Notes: generated by a model from the letters alone, not told the origin. A DNA stretch of 64,000 nt from Cytobacillus horneckiae (GCF_002835735.1 NZ_PISD01000036.1:57668-121667); one strand, 5' to 3'. Positions 8,723 to 18,183 are shown, counted from the first letter of the stretch. Numbers and translations are program-made.

Positions 8723-8949
8723 AGAAGATTTGTAAGCCCCTCTCGAATGAGAATGGATTTTTAAAACCACATTTTTCATAAACCAGAAAAAATCTTAAGC
8801 GATTTGGTCTTTCAAAGCGAAGGAAAATAAATCAAGTTGTTCCATGACTGCCTCCAAACTCTTGTGTTATTTTGAAATTCTCAAAAATGAAACCTTTAAA
8901 AACACTTAACCGTATGCATAAATAGCAACTGTATGGAGGTGCAACTAAA

Positions 8950-9039
8950 ATGAAAGATATTTTTAAAGGGATTATTGCTGTAATCTTAGCCTTAGCTTTA
9001 TGGGATGGATTAAAATACATATGGGGTATTCTTTTTTAA
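8950..9039 (+). CDS. 29-residue membrane peptide
   Basis: Reads MKDIFKGIIAVILALAL then WDGLKYIWGILF. The ATG at 8950 follows GGAGG (8936-8940) with 9 bases between, and a strong terminator starts 11 bases after the stop. One hydrophobic helix with a single Lys and Trp/Tyr at its end. An independent transcription unit this small in a decayed element could encode a toxin-like membrane peptide, but I know no family for it and see no obvious antisense RNA. Confidence 0.55.
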   Translation: MKDIFKGIIAVILALALWDGLKYIWGILF

Positions 9040-9049
9040 CCCCTATCAT

Positions 9050-9078
9050 CGCTTTCCATTAAGAGGAAAGCGTTTTTT
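9050..9078 (+). terminator. Terminator of the membrane peptide gene
   Basis: CGCTTTCC and GGAAAGCG form a stem of 8 bp followed by six T. Confidence 0.85.
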
Positions 9079-9094
9079 ATGAAATTTAATAATT

Positions 9095-9171
9095 CTTGTG
9101 ATTAATTATTTGATATACGAAACGTTGTTGATTAACTATTTGATATACGAAACGTTGTTGATTAACTATTT
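9095..9171. repeat. 30-bp tandem repeat, about 2.6 copies
   Basis: Two full 30-base units (9095-9124 and 9125-9154) and a 17-base partial copy. The second unit begins TTGTTGATTAACTATTTGAT. The first unit differs in a few bases. The array lies between the membrane peptide and the recombinase remnant. Confidence 0.85.
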
Positions 9172-9261
9172 AAAAACTTCCAATTCGGATAATTGAACCC
9201 CTTTGACTACAGAGTTCACTTTGCCAGCTTCCTTGAATTTTCTTAAAAAGGTTTAGGAATA

Positions 9262-9435
9262 CTAGATCTTCGACATACCCACGCGGTCATGTTATTAGAA
9301 GCTGGAGTTTCACTTAAAGAAATACAAGGTAGACTTGGACATAAAGACATTATGATGATTGGTAATATTTATAGTCATGTAACTGAAAAAATGGAAGTAC
9401 AGTCAATTGTCTCAAAATATATGGCTGATTTATAG
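9262..9435 (+). pseudogene. Tyrosine recombinase, C-terminal remnant
   Basis: The last 57 codons of a phage-type integrase: LDLRHTHAVMLLEAGVSL gives the HxxR box, LGHKDIMM the second His/Lys region, and IYSHVTEKM contains the catalytic Tyr. The N-terminal and central parts are missing; upstream sequence does not continue the frame. It ends about 95 bases before attR, the normal place for an integrase gene of an element inserted here. Confidence 0.85.
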
Positions 9436-9448
9436 ACATTTTGCATGA

Positions 9449-9469
9449 AATGTGGTCAAAATGTGGTCA
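9449..9469 (+). repeat. Right arm-type repeat pair (ATGTGGTCA x2)
   Basis: AATGTGGTCA followed by another ATGTGGTCA, directly after the recombinase remnant and 61 bases before attR. It matches the pair at 7075-7096. Such pairs downstream of integrase genes are candidate arm sites. Confidence 0.6.
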
Positions 9470-9529
9470 ATCAGCCATATTCATTAATTTTTATCTTGTA
9501 ATTATCAAAGTAACAAGAGTCAAAAACCC

Positions 9530-9610
9530 TTATTTCAAGCGATCTTCAAGCTCTTTCTTCTTCTCTTCATATCCCGGCTTACCAAGCAGCGCGAACATGT
9601 TCACTTTGTA
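9530..9610 (-). repeat. attR: element-supplied pgi 3' end
   Basis: The 81 bases from the pgi stop codon inward match 6894-6974, with identity over the innermost 29 bases (9582-9610). Crossover most likely occurred in that identical core. The mismatches lie on the outer, stop-codon side, as expected when the incoming element carries its own version of the gene end. Confidence 0.88.
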
Positions 9611-10879
9611 AGCCTCCACACCTGGCTGGTCGAATGGGTTAACACCTAATAAATATCCGCTGATTGCACATGCTTTTTCAAAGAAATATACAAGGTAGCC
9701 AAACGTATAAGCGTCCATCTCAGGAATGGAAATAATTAAGTTCGGAACACCGCCGTCAGTATGAGCGAGCATTGTACCTTCAAAAGCTTTATTATTTACA
9801 AAATCAATTGTTTTACCAGAAAGGTAGTTCAACCCGTCAAGATCGGATTCCGCTGCTTCAATCGTCATTTCGTGGCGCGGTTTCGCTACTTTAATGATTG
9901 TTTCAAATATGTCTCTTCGCCCTTCTTGTACGTATTGGCCTAGTGAATGAAGGTCCGTTGAAAAATTGGCAGAGGATGGGTAAATGCCTTTTAAATCCTT
10001 CCCTTCACTTTCTCCAAATAACTGTTTCCACCATTCAGAAAAGTATTGCAGACCAGGCTCATAATTGATGAGCATTTCAATCGTTTTTCCTTTATTGTAT
10101 AAAGCATTTCTAACAGCTGCATATTGATATGCAAGGTTTTCTGCCAGTTCAGGCATAGAGAAATCCGCACGGGCTGCAGCTGCCCCCTCCATCATTGCAT
10201 CTATATCTATTCCAGCGACAGCAATTGGCAGCAAGCCGACAGCTGTCAGTACAGAATACCGTCCGCCGACGTCATCAGGAATAACAAAAGATTCGTAGCC
10301 CTCTTCATTTGCTAAGGTTTTCAAAGCGCCCCTTGCTTGATCAGTAGTCGCATAAATACGTTTGCGCGCCTCTTCCACACCATATTTATCTTCTAGCATT
10401 TTGCGGAATAAACGGAAAGCGATGGCCGGTTCTGTTGTTGTCCCTGACTTTGAGATAACATTAACAGAAAAATCTTTCCCATCTAGCATATCAATCAAAT
10501 CTTTCATATAAGAAGAGCTGATATTGTTACCGACAAAGAATACTTGCGGTGTTTTTCGTTTTTCCTTCGGCAGCGAATTATAAAAACTATGTTGTAGCAT
10601 TTCAACCGCAGCGCGGGCACCTAGATAGGAGCCTCCGATTCCAATGACGAGCAATACTTCTGAATCACTTTTGATTTTCTCAGCCGCCTGATGAATTCGA
10701 GTAAACTCTTCTTTATCATAATTTGCGGGAAGATCAATCCATCCTAAATAATCATTGCCGGCACCAGTCCCCTCATGCAATGAATGATGTGCAGCTTTTA
10801 CTGCGTCTTGCAAGTATGTAATTTCATGTTCACCAAAAAAGCTTAATGCTTTGGAATAATCAAATTGAATATGTGTCAT
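9530..10879 (-). CDS. pgi: Glucose-6-phosphate isomerase
   Basis: Interconverts glucose 6-phosphate and fructose 6-phosphate in glycolysis; cytoplasmic. The 449-residue protein has the PGI signatures [24 protein letters not shown] and [11 protein letters not shown], and is almost the same length as B. subtilis Pgi. The ATG at 10879 is chosen since GGAGG is suitably spaced and the product then starts [12 protein letters not shown] like its homologues. The last 26 codons lie in the 81-bp repeat: they end [10 protein letters not shown] here, but [10 protein letters not shown] in the displaced copy at 6894-6974. So the present C terminus was probably supplied by the integrated element, with the protein kept intact. 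Confidence 0.95.
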   Translation of the reverse strand: MTHIQFDYSKALSFFGEHEITYLQDAVKAAHHSLHEGTGAGNDYLGWIDLPANYDKEEFTRIHQAAEKIKSDSEVLLVIGIGGSYLGARAAVEMLQHSFYNSLPKEKRKTPQVFFVGNNISSSYMKDLIDMLDGKDFSVNVISKSGTTTEPAIAFRLFRKMLEDKYGVEEARKRIYATTDQARGALKTLANEEGYESFVIPDDVGGRYSVLTAVGLLPIAVAGIDIDAMMEGAAAARADFSMPELAENLAYQYAAVRNALYNKGKTIEMLINYEPGLQYFSEWWKQLFGESEGKDLKGIYPSSANFSTDLHSLGQYVQEGRRDIFETIIKVAKPRHEMTIEAAESDLDGLNYLSGKTIDFVNNKAFEGTMLAHTDGGVPNLIISIPEMDAYTFGYLVYFFEKACAISGYLLGVNPFDQPGVEAYKVNMFALLGKPGYEEKKKELEDRLK

Positions 10880-11052
10880 TCTATTCATCCTCCGAAAATA
10901 ACTAATAAAATTCTTTACCCTTATCACTTTATCGAAAGGTTAGCAGTTTATCAAGAATCAGTCTATGTAATCGTACCCATTTCTTGGCTTTCATATTATG
11001 TGAATATTATTATATAGAAAAAGGACACCTGCAATCACAGGAGTCCCCTATT

Positions 11053-12216
11053 TTATAATGATGCACGGTAGATTGATAAAACATCTTCTTTTTCCAGCAT
11101 CATAAACCGTCCAAACGGCCCGTTATATGTGGCTTTATCGGCCATTTCTTCCAGCTTGCTGTCATCGATATTGTAGTCGGCCAGAGTAGATGGTGCATCA
11201 ATGCTATTCCAGAATGAACGTAAATGCTCAATGCCTTCAAGAGCCACTTCTTCATCTGATTTCCCTTGCGGATTAACATTAAATACGCGAACAGCCAGCT
11301 GCTTGAATCTTTCCGGCTTTACATGCAATGCATGCTTCATCCAGTTAGGGAAAAGAATGGCCAAGCCGCCACCATGAGGGATATCATATACTGCTGAAAC
11401 TGCATGCTCTACATTATGTGTTGCCCAATCGCCGTTATAGCCCATGTTTAGCATTCCATTGAGAGCCATCGTTCCACTATATAAAATCGTTGCACGGTGT
11501 TCATAGCTTTCTAAATCATCAAGAAGCTTAGGTGCAGTTTCCATTATCGTAATCAGCAGTGATTCACACATACGATCTTGAAACAATGTGTTTTCTTCTA
11601 AATGGAAATAATGTTCAAATACGTGTGACATCATATCAACAATACCGTAGATCGTTTGGTCTCGCGGCACTGAGTATGTATTCTCCGGGTCAAGAATTGA
11701 GAATTTCGGAAATACAGCAGGGCTTCCCCATGATAGCTTTTCATGCGTTTCCCAATTTGTAATAACTGCTCCGGAATTCATTTCAGATCCAGTCGCTGCC
11801 AAAGTAAGCACCGTTCCAAAAGGAATAGCCTCCGTCACTCTAACTTTGTTTTTAACCATATCCCACGCGTCTCCATCATACTTTGCTGCGCCAGCAATTG
11901 CCTTTGTACAATCGATAACGCTGCCGCCGCCAACAGCTAAAATGAAGTCAATTCCTTCGCTTTTGCAGATTTCTGCACCTTTACGGACGCTTGATACTCT
12001 AGGATTTGGTTCCACTCCTGACAGTTCAAATACTGTAGCGTCGATTTCTTTAAGTTCATTCATTACTTTACCATATAAACCGTTCTTCTTAATACTTCCG
12101 CCTCCATAAACTACAAGCACCTTACTTCCATATTGAGGAATCTCTGATTTGAGTTTTTCTAATTGCTCCTTACCAAAGATTAGTTTTGTTGGGTTCCAAA
12201 ATGTAAAGTTATTCAT
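11053..12216 (-). CDS. yugJ: Iron-dependent (butanol-type) alcohol dehydrogenase
   Basis: NAD(P)H-dependent alcohol dehydrogenase of the Fe-ADH/BDH family, 387 residues. Motifs: [39 protein letters not shown] for nucleotide binding, and the metal ligands in MSHVFEHYF and the [19 protein letters not shown] region. It follows the B. subtilis YugJ/YugK sequence closely and sits beside pgi in the same order. ATG 12216 is used because AAAGGAGG lies 8 bases upstream; the in-frame GTG is too near to it. Natural substrate is not known. Confidence 0.9.
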   Translation of the reverse strand: MNNFTFWNPTKLIFGKEQLEKLKSEIPQYGSKVLVVYGGGSIKKNGLYGKVMNELKEIDATVFELSGVEPNPRVSSVRKGAEICKSEGIDFILAVGGGSVIDCTKAIAGAAKYDGDAWDMVKNKVRVTEAIPFGTVLTLAATGSEMNSGAVITNWETHEKLSWGSPAVFPKFSILDPENTYSVPRDQTIYGIVDMMSHVFEHYFHLEENTLFQDRMCESLLITIMETAPKLLDDLESYEHRATILYSGTMALNGMLNMGYNGDWATHNVEHAVSAVYDIPHGGGLAILFPNWMKHALHVKPERFKQLAVRVFNVNPQGKSDEEVALEGIEHLRSFWNSIDAPSTLADYNIDDSKLEEMADKATYNGPFGRFMMLEKEDVLSIYRASL

Positions 12217-12325
12217 GTACACAGCCTCCTTTTCATTATTATCTTTTATTTCTATCAGCTAATGCAATGATTAAGCTTTAATTAAACAATCGCTGAAATC
12301 AAATGATTTTCAGCGATTGTTTTCG

Positions 12326-12832
12326 TTATTTTTTTGCATACAAATAATAAATATAGTCTGTTGATGGCCCGTGATATCCGAGCTGTCTCATCATGGCAGT
12401 AATATTCCCTCGATGATAGGTGCCATGATTGACTACATGGTGGAGCAATTCTGATAGGGTTGTTTCTACTGAACCAAATTGAGGATGAGAGCGAATGATT
12501 TTACTATCCAAGTCCTCTCTTCCCAGAAAGAAATCTAAATATCTTTCTTTTAGGATCGCATACTCCCTTTCTATTTCTTCTATCGAGGCGGTTTGCAATC
12601 GGGTGGAGGCAGCTCCGGTTTCCATTTGGATGTCTTCATACGATTCGTCTGCCATCGCTCCAATCCATACTAAATCAGTCAAATAGATATGAAGGACAAC
12701 AGCTGACAGGTTCGGAAAAACACTTTGTACTTCAGAGCGATAAATTTCTTCAGGTACCTCCTTTAGCCGTTCAAACACCCTCTCGTTTGCCCAGTTATGA
12801 TAAGTATAAAAATCAAGCGAATGATGTGTCAT
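12326..12832 (-). CDS. DinB family protein
   Basis: A 168-residue four-helix DinB-like protein, a superfamily of metal-binding, often thiol-dependent enzymes. It has the histidines expected for the metal site: the His of VVLHIYLTDLVW, and HHVVNHGTYHRGN near residue 130-142. The ribosome site is TAGGAGG before the ATG at 12832. It lies directly downstream of the WYL regulator at 12904 with a 71-base gap, so the regulator may control it. The substrate is unknown. Confidence 0.85.
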   Translation of the reverse strand: MTHHSLDFYTYHNWANERVFERLKEVPEEIYRSEVQSVFPNLSAVVLHIYLTDLVWIGAMADESYEDIQMETGAASTRLQTASIEEIEREYAILKERYLDFFLGREDLDSKIIRSHPQFGSVETTLSELLHHVVNHGTYHRGNITAMMRQLGYHGPSTDYIYYLYAKK

Positions 12833-12903
12833 TTTATTACCTCCTACCTTTTTCTATGACCATCATACGCGCGCATGACTGACAGTTTTAGTCAGTGAAG
12901 ATA

Positions 12904-13866
12904 TTATTTTTGATAATGCGCCAATATTTCTGCAGCCATGTTAATCATTTTTTCTTTTAGAATATTTGGCTCAACAATTTCTATTCCACTGCCGAAGTTT
13001 AGAAGGATATGCGGCATATATGTAAGCATAGATTTCTCTGTAAGGGTTATAAATGCATCTTGACATGTTCTCTCCAGCAGCGCATAGCTAATAAACCAAT
13101 GTTCGCATAATTCGTCAATTATTCGTTTAGAACCTTTAATATGAATAACGATTAATTCTTCTTTAACAGATAAATCTGGATAAATATTGCTTAGAAAAAA
13201 TTCCCTTGCAGAAAAGTGGACAGGGCGAATGAATGTGATGTTTGTTTCTTTAAAAGAAAGAATGCGATCCACTCTAAAACTGCGCATCTCATGACGCAAA
13301 TGACAATAGGCAATGATATACCATTTACCTTTCCATGTGATCAGCCCATAAGGATCTATTTGTCTCATAGTCGGCTGTAATTGTTCATCCTTTTGGTAAT
13401 TAATTATCATACTCTTCTTCTCAGCTGCAGCAATTTCTATCCGTTGGAGTGCACATTCATTTTTGCTGCTTTCTCCTGGAACAATGACCTCAAAGGCCGT
13501 CAAATGCTGATTTATTTCTTGAAGCTGATTATATGTAGTATACTTTTTTAATTTTTCAATGGCGCTATTTAAGGCTGCCCCAAAAGGGTAGCCTCCTTCT
13601 CTTGCGAAGGCAGCAGCATGAATCAATGCTTTTTGCTCATCGAGGTGAAAAATAAGCGGCGATTCTTTAAATTGTTTAAGTATGCTATAACCGCCGTTAT
13701 GACCCGATTCAGCTACGATTGGAACACCGCTTGAACATAGGGAATCAATATAGCGGTAAACAGAGCGAATATTAATTTCCAGTGCCTCTGCCAGCTGCTT
13801 TGCAGTCATTTTATTCCTTGTTTTTAATAGCCAAATAATCGAAAGCATATGATCAGCTTTTGACAT
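12904..13866 (-). CDS. HTH and WYL domain transcriptional regulator
   Basis: A 320-residue YafY/DeoR-like regulator. The N-terminal winged helix (MLSIIWLLKTRNKMTAKQLA... EINIRSVYRYID) binds DNA. The WYL domain follows (GLITWKGKWYIIAYCHLRHEMRSFRVDRI), which usually senses a ligand or nucleic acid. ATG 13866 is preferred over the GTG at 13875, which lies within the AAAGGGGTG ribosome site. Adjacent regulator and DinB genes are a common pair in Bacillus. The 460 bases upstream (13876-14308) contain no gene I can support. Confidence 0.85.
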   Translation of the reverse strand: MSKADHMLSIIWLLKTRNKMTAKQLAEALEINIRSVYRYIDSLCSSGVPIVAESGHNGGYSILKQFKESPLIFHLDEQKALIHAAAFAREGGYPFGAALNSAIEKLKKYTTYNQLQEINQHLTAFEVIVPGESSKNECALQRIEIAAAEKKSMIINYQKDEQLQPTMRQIDPYGLITWKGKWYIIAYCHLRHEMRSFRVDRILSFKETNITFIRPVHFSAREFFLSNIYPDLSVKEELIVIHIKGSKRIIDELCEHWFISYALLERTCQDAFITLTEKSMLTYMPHILLNFGSGIEIVEPNILKEKMINMAAEILAHYQK

Positions 13867-14308
13867 TGATTTCACCCCTTTTTATTCTCCAAGAACATAT
13901 TCCACTTAAAAAGGAAAATTCCTATGGATCATTCGTAAATCGATTGTCATCTTTTTTTAAATTTTAATGATCAAATGACTATCATTATTTCGCAGTTAAT
14001 CTTGACCACCCTTTATTTTCCAAATCAAAGAATTGGAATGGCCAGCTAAAAAAGCTCACTGACCGACTAAGTGAATGCATGACAAGGATGTGCGAGTGGC
14101 TGTTATTTTCACAAAACGGAAAGGTTGGAAAGTGGAGGCTTCCCGTTTTCTTCTGTAGTGAAAGGAACTTTTGTAGCTGGACAGCATTAAGCAATGGATG
14201 CGGGTAGTGGCATGAAGAGGAATAGAGAGGGCATCTCAGAAACGGATTTTATCGTTTTGCACCTTGTATAGGAAAAGCAACCAATAGAATTTAATTTTTC
14301 CCAAACAA

Positions 14309-14335
14309 AAAACCGGGCATCCGCCCGGTTTTTGA
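14309..14335. terminator. yugI terminator
   Basis: AAAAACCGGGC, a four-base loop and GCCCGGTTTTT give a perfect stem with tracts on both sides. Confidence 0.9.
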
Positions 14336-14737
14336 TTACTTTTTAATTAAATCTTCACGTTCTGATTGTTCAATCCACTCTTGTAGTTTGTCTTTAAGTG
14401 TATTGAATCCTTGAGCAGACTCATCTTCTACTTTAATTGGAGCTGCCTGGCGTTTGCGTGGTTGTTTTTTTGGCTTTTCAGTTTGAGCAGGTGCTTCTTG
14501 CGTCGCACGAATAGATAAACCAATTTTTCCAGCTGCTTCATCAATTGATAAAACTTTTACATTTACTTCATCGCCGACTTTAAGATGCTCATTAATATCT
14601 TTAACAAATCCGTGAGTTACTTCAGAAATGTGAACAAGACCTTGAGTATTTTCATCTAACGCAACAAAGGCACCATAAGGTTGAATACCTGTAACTTTTC
14701 CTGTAATAACACTGCCTACTTCGATTTTCTCTGACAT
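14336..14737 (-). CDS. yugI: S1 RNA-binding general stress protein 13
   Basis: A 133-residue protein with one S1 domain at residues about 1-75 (VGSVITGKVTGIQPYGAFVAL, GLVHISEVTHGFVKDINEHL) and a basic, disordered linker (KPKKQPRKRQ) before a short helical tail ending LIKK. Family members associate with ribosomes or RNA and respond to stress. The start at 14737 gives the family N terminus and has AGGAG 8 bases upstream. The longer frame lacks a ribosome site. Confidence 0.92.
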   Translation of the reverse strand: MSEKIEVGSVITGKVTGIQPYGAFVALDENTQGLVHISEVTHGFVKDINEHLKVGDEVNVKVLSIDEAAGKIGLSIRATQEAPAQTEKPKKQPRKRQAAPIKVEDESAQGFNTLKDKLQEWIEQSEREDLIKK

Positions 14738-14937
14738 GGGAACACTCCTATATTGTTTATATTTTATCGTCTTTATACGCAATAAAAAATTATATCATAC
14801 TAATAGAAATTAATCAAAATACTTCCGCTCCAAATGATTGTTCAAAAATCGATCACATTTAATTAACTAAATGTTCACACAATTAATGATTCTGAATGTA
14901 TTCTAGTGGTAAAATATTTATAGAAGGGGTGATTGAT

Positions 14938-15237
14938 ATGAATTTAATTGGCAAAAATATAAAAACAAGCCGAGAAAGATGTAATATGTCACAAAAGGAG
15001 CTTGCTCACAAGATAAGAGTCGGCAGCGCGAAGATTGAGAAATACGAGACCGGCGAATCCATTCCTGATACATTAACAATCCTCAAAATATGTACTGTAC
15101 TAGATATCCCAGTATCTACAATTATGAATTCAGGCTTACACTCAACACAAATACCTGAACACATTCCCTATGAAATGTACAATCCTCAAGAATTAAATGA
15201 AAGCGAATGTTATCGTTTTTTAAATCATGATGTATAA
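14938..15237 (+). CDS. XRE-family helix-turn-helix protein
   Basis: A 99-residue protein with an N-terminal Cro/CI-type domain (IGKNIKTSRERCNMSQKELA... SAKIEKYETGESIP). The rest is short and has no recognised domain. The ribosome site AAGGGG precedes the ATG at 14938. It is transcribed alone and closed by the terminator at 15301. Target unknown. Confidence 0.8.
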   Translation: MNLIGKNIKTSRERCNMSQKELAHKIRVGSAKIEKYETGESIPDTLTILKICTVLDIPVSTIMNSGLHSTQIPEHIPYEMYNPQELNESECYRFLNHDV

Positions 15238-15300
15238 AGTGAAAGGAATTTGGAAAGCCTTTACTGTAAGACTTTCTAGAATTCCCCCCTTTTTTGTTGA

Positions 15301-15331
15301 GGACAGCCCTTATTGGGTTGTCCATTTTTTT
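15301..15331 (+). terminator. Terminator after the XRE gene
   Basis: GGACAGCCC and GGGTTGTCC form a stem with a G-U pair, followed by A and seven T. Confidence 0.85.
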
Positions 15332-15403
15332 ATTTCTTGTACAGACCGTGCTAAAATGGGAACACTAACCCATATCATTCAATCATTCAAGGGGGAACAC
15401 GCT

Positions 15404-16231
15404 TTGGTTACTAAACAACTAGGCAATCATACCACTATCAATGGCAATGAAATCTACTACGAATATTATGAAAATAAGTCAGCCAAGCAAACCTTTGTTT
15501 TGCTGCACGGCTTTCTCTCCTCAAGCTTTAGCTTCAGAAAAATGATTCCGTTAATGGCAGCAAATTATAAAGTAGTCAATATCGATTTGCCTCCGTTTGG
15601 TAAAAGTGGAAAGTCCCATCAATTTAAATATTCTTATGAAAATATGGCTGAAACACTGATTCAGCTTTTAGAAAACTTACATTTGGGAGACGTGATTTTG
15701 GTTGGGCATTCAATGGGCGGTCAAATTTGTTTAAATATTGCACATCAAAAACCTAGCATCGTAAAACAAATTGTACTCCTATCCAGTTCATCCTATTTGC
15801 CGCGAATGAAAAAAGCGATGATTTATTCAAGTTACCTTCCTTTCTTTCCCTTTTATGTGAAAAAATATCTCGAAAAATCAGGTCTTGAAGCGAACTTGCA
15901 AAACGTCGTATATAACCAAAAAATGATCGATGAAGAAATGAGACAAGGCTATATGGAGCCATTTTTACATAATGAGATTTTCCGAGCATTATCAAGAATG
16001 ATTAGAGACCGGGAAGGGGATTTGGATGAGAAGGTATTAAAAACGATCAACACCCCCTGTCTGCTTATATGGGGCTCACATGATCGTGTCGTGCCATTAT
16101 CAATCGGAAAACGGTTAAAGGAAGATTTGCCTAATAGCAAGCTCGTCGTCATTAATGATGCCGGCCACCTCATACCAGAAGAAAAACCGTCTCAGGTCAT
16201 GTCCATTATCGTAGAACATTTGCAAAATTAG
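15404..16231 (+). CDS. yugF: Alpha/beta hydrolase
   Basis: A 275-residue serine hydrolase similar to YugF. The nucleophile elbow is VGHSMGGQ, the acid lies in LIWGSHDRVVP and the base in NDAGHLIPEEKP; LLHGFLSSSFSFR forms the oxyanion region. The TTG at 15404 is taken as the start because AAGGGGG is 8 bases upstream. It falls after the terminator at 15301 and after an extended -10 box (TGCTAAAAT) near 15347. The earlier ATG at 15356 has no ribosome site. Substrate unknown. Confidence 0.87.
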   Translation: MVTKQLGNHTTINGNEIYYEYYENKSAKQTFVLLHGFLSSSFSFRKMIPLMAANYKVVNIDLPPFGKSGKSHQFKYSYENMAETLIQLLENLHLGDVILVGHSMGGQICLNIAHQKPSIVKQIVLLSSSSYLPRMKKAMIYSSYLPFFPFYVKKYLEKSGLEANLQNVVYNQKMIDEEMRQGYMEPFLHNEIFRALSRMIRDREGDLDEKVLKTINTPCLLIWGSHDRVVPLSIGKRLKEDLPNSKLVVINDAGHLIPEEKPSQVMSIIVEHLQN

Positions 16232-16502
16232 CTATTAATTTCAGCTGTTATAGGTTTTATAAAAGGAGTGGCTAATATAAAGGAGGATGGAAAAAGAGTC
16301 ACACCCCACCAACCAATTATTAAAAAAGACTGGATTCTCAGTTATATTTGGTTTTCTGACCATAACAACGCCAGCGTGCCATTGAACGAGGATTAATCTC
16401 CTGTTCCTTCGCATTCAAAAAAGTAGGTATGTAATCGATTTCTTTCGGCAAAGCCGAACTTGGGCTGTGGATAAACGTTTGTGAAGAAAAGAGTATGCAA
16501 CT

Positions 16503-16586
16503 GAAGTGTATCTGACGGTGGATAGTGAAAACGAGAGGGTCATTAAGCAATATGAAAAATAAGGTTTCATATGGACGGCGTTCTGA
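16503..16586 (+). pseudogene. Remnant of a GNAT acetyltransferase
   Basis: Translation gives EVYLTVDSENERVIKQYEK, a stop codon, then GFIWTAF and a stop. This is the usual C-terminal GNAT pattern (L-V-x-N-x-R-A-I-x-x-Y-E-K-x-G-F). Upstream at about 16430-16500 a matching fragment in another frame reads AELGLWINV. The gene is dead. The surrounding gap 16232-16662 holds nothing else recognisable. Confidence 0.5.
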
Positions 16587-16662
16587 AAAACGAAGTATTC
16601 AAAAATGGCTCATATGTTAATTGAAACAATATGAGCCTACTTAAGGATGAATATTCTGCAAT

Positions 16663-16923
16663 TTAAAATGTACAAGAACGATTATTTTTAATTATCAGTA
16701 GCTGTTCTGCAATTTTACTGCATTCCTGTAGTGGGATGATTTCTTCAAAAGAGAATTCATAAATGGATTGAATGCGTCTTGCCAGCTTATCCGCTTCATC
16801 TAAATCTTGAACAGATTGAAGAGTGTCAGCAATTTCCGTATCATAGTTTCCATCACCAATTTTAAATGGATCCCATTCATTTAATAAATCAACAAGCATT
16901 AAGTTTGTATGCTGTGTGTCCAT
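16663..16923 (-). CDS. yugE: DUF1871 family protein
   Basis: An 86-residue acidic protein that matches B. subtilis YugE in size, position next to yugF and patB, and content (LLNEWDPF, YDTEIADTLQ). Function unknown. Ribosome site AAAAGGTG is followed by ATG at 16923. Divergent from patB. Confidence 0.8.
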   Translation of the reverse strand: MDTQHTNLMLVDLLNEWDPFKIGDGNYDTEIADTLQSVQDLDEADKLARRIQSIYEFSFEEIIPLQECSKIAEQLLIIKNNRSCTF

Positions 16924-17009
16924 TTCGTATCACCTTTTATTTTATCTTTTTGTTTTCATATCTTATCATATAGTAAAGCAACTATAAACAAAGAAACGGT
17001 GGGGATATT

Positions 17010-18179
17010 TTGGGAAAACATCATTTTAATGAAAAATTTGATCGCAGCAATACTTCCTCTGTCAAATGGGAGCTTACACAAACGATATTTGGACAAGCTG
17101 ATGTATTGCCAATGTGGGTGGCGGACATGGATTTCAAACCGCCTGCAGAAATAACTGAAACGATTAAACGAAGAATCGAACATGGTATTTATGGATACAC
17201 ATTTTCCCCGCCTTCTATAGCGGAATCTATAAGAGAGTGGTTAAAAGCGAGACACCGCTGGGAGATTCCTTTAAACTCCATCTTATATAACAGCGGAGTT
17301 GTCCCTTCTATTGCAGCGGCAGTTCAAACATTTACAGAAGAAGAAGATTCAATCTTAATCCAATCACCGGTTTACCCGCCATTTTTTGATATGGTTACGA
17401 AAAATAACCGTAAAGTGGTGAACTCACCGTTAATTCTTAAAGATAATCGCTATGAAATAGACTTTAATGACTTTGAGAATAAGCTTAAGGAAGGCGTAAA
17501 GCTATTTATATTATGCAATCCGCATAACCCTGGCGGCAGAGTATGGACAAGAGATGAATTGTTTAAAATCGGAGAACTGTGCTATAAACATGACTGTTTC
17601 ATTCTTGCCGATGAGATTCATGCAGACTTAGTCTATAAACCAAAGCAACATATTTCTATTGCCAGCCTTGACCAAAGGTTTCTTACGATCACGATTACGC
17701 TCATCGCACCGACGAAAACCTTTAATATTGCAGGTTTACAAGCTTCTGCCTTAATTATCCCAGATCAGAATCTCAGAGAAAAATTTCAGACATTCCAAGA
17801 TAAACAAGGATTCCACAGCTTATCAATCTTCGGAATGGTCGGAATGGAAGCGGCATACCGGCATGGTGCCGAGTGGCTTGATGATTTACACGACTACTTG
17901 AAGCAAAACATACTGACAGTAAAGGAATTTATTAGCCGCGAGATACCTAATATTTCTGTAATGGACCCGGATGGGACTTATTTAATTTGGTTGGATTGTC
18001 GTAAATTAGGCTTAACTGATGAGGAGATACACGAAAATCTTATAAAAAAAGGCAAGCTCGGCTTAGAACCGGGGCCAAAATATGGTCCTGGAGGAGAAGG
18101 GTTTGTCAGAATGAATATCGCTTGTCCTCATGATATTGTCGTGGACGGGTTAGAAAGATTAAAAAAAGCATTTGCATAA
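17010..18179 (+). CDS. patB: PLP-dependent cystathionine beta-lyase/aminotransferase
   Basis: Class I/II aminotransferase-fold C-S lyase of the PatB/MalY type, 389 residues, expected to cleave cystathionine or cysteine conjugates. Diagnostic stretches: LPMWVADMDF at the N terminus, LFILCNPHNPGGR, DEIHADLVY, the PLP lysine in APTKTFNIAGLQAS (about residue 236), and YGPGGEGFVRMN. Starts at TTG 17010 with a GGTGGGG ribosome site. The order yugE-patB-kapB agrees with B. subtilis although other genes intervene here. Confidence 0.92.
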   Translation: MGKHHFNEKFDRSNTSSVKWELTQTIFGQADVLPMWVADMDFKPPAEITETIKRRIEHGIYGYTFSPPSIAESIREWLKARHRWEIPLNSILYNSGVVPSIAAAVQTFTEEEDSILIQSPVYPPFFDMVTKNNRKVVNSPLILKDNRYEIDFNDFENKLKEGVKLFILCNPHNPGGRVWTRDELFKIGELCYKHDCFILADEIHADLVYKPKQHISIASLDQRFLTITITLIAPTKTFNIAGLQASALIIPDQNLREKFQTFQDKQGFHSLSIFGMVGMEAAYRHGAEWLDDLHDYLKQNILTVKEFISREIPNISVMDPDGTYLIWLDCRKLGLTDEEIHENLIKKGKLGLEPGPKYGPGGEGFVRMNIACPHDIVVDGLERLKKAFA

Positions 18180-18183
18180 AAAT

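Larger units (their letters stand above)
6975..9529. mobile_element. Decayed integrative element in the 3' end of pgi
   Basis: About 2.55 kb between two copies of the pgi 3' end. It contains the C-terminal part of a tyrosine recombinase reading toward attR, paired ATGTGGTCA repeats about 100 bases inside the left end and 60 bases inside the right, two YolD-like genes, a broken companion gene, a broken XRE regulator and a 29-residue membrane peptide gene with its own terminator. B. subtilis has yugN close to pgi at this place. The stretch 6975-7436 carries no gene; it holds the repeats and two copies of the palindrome TCACATGTGA (about 6996-7005 and 7215-7224). Confidence 0.85.

Noticed and set aside
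13985..14194. 69-residue minus-strand frame between the WYL and yugI genes
   Set aside because: No ribosome site, no recognisable motif, composition not protein-like; the gap is left as empty.
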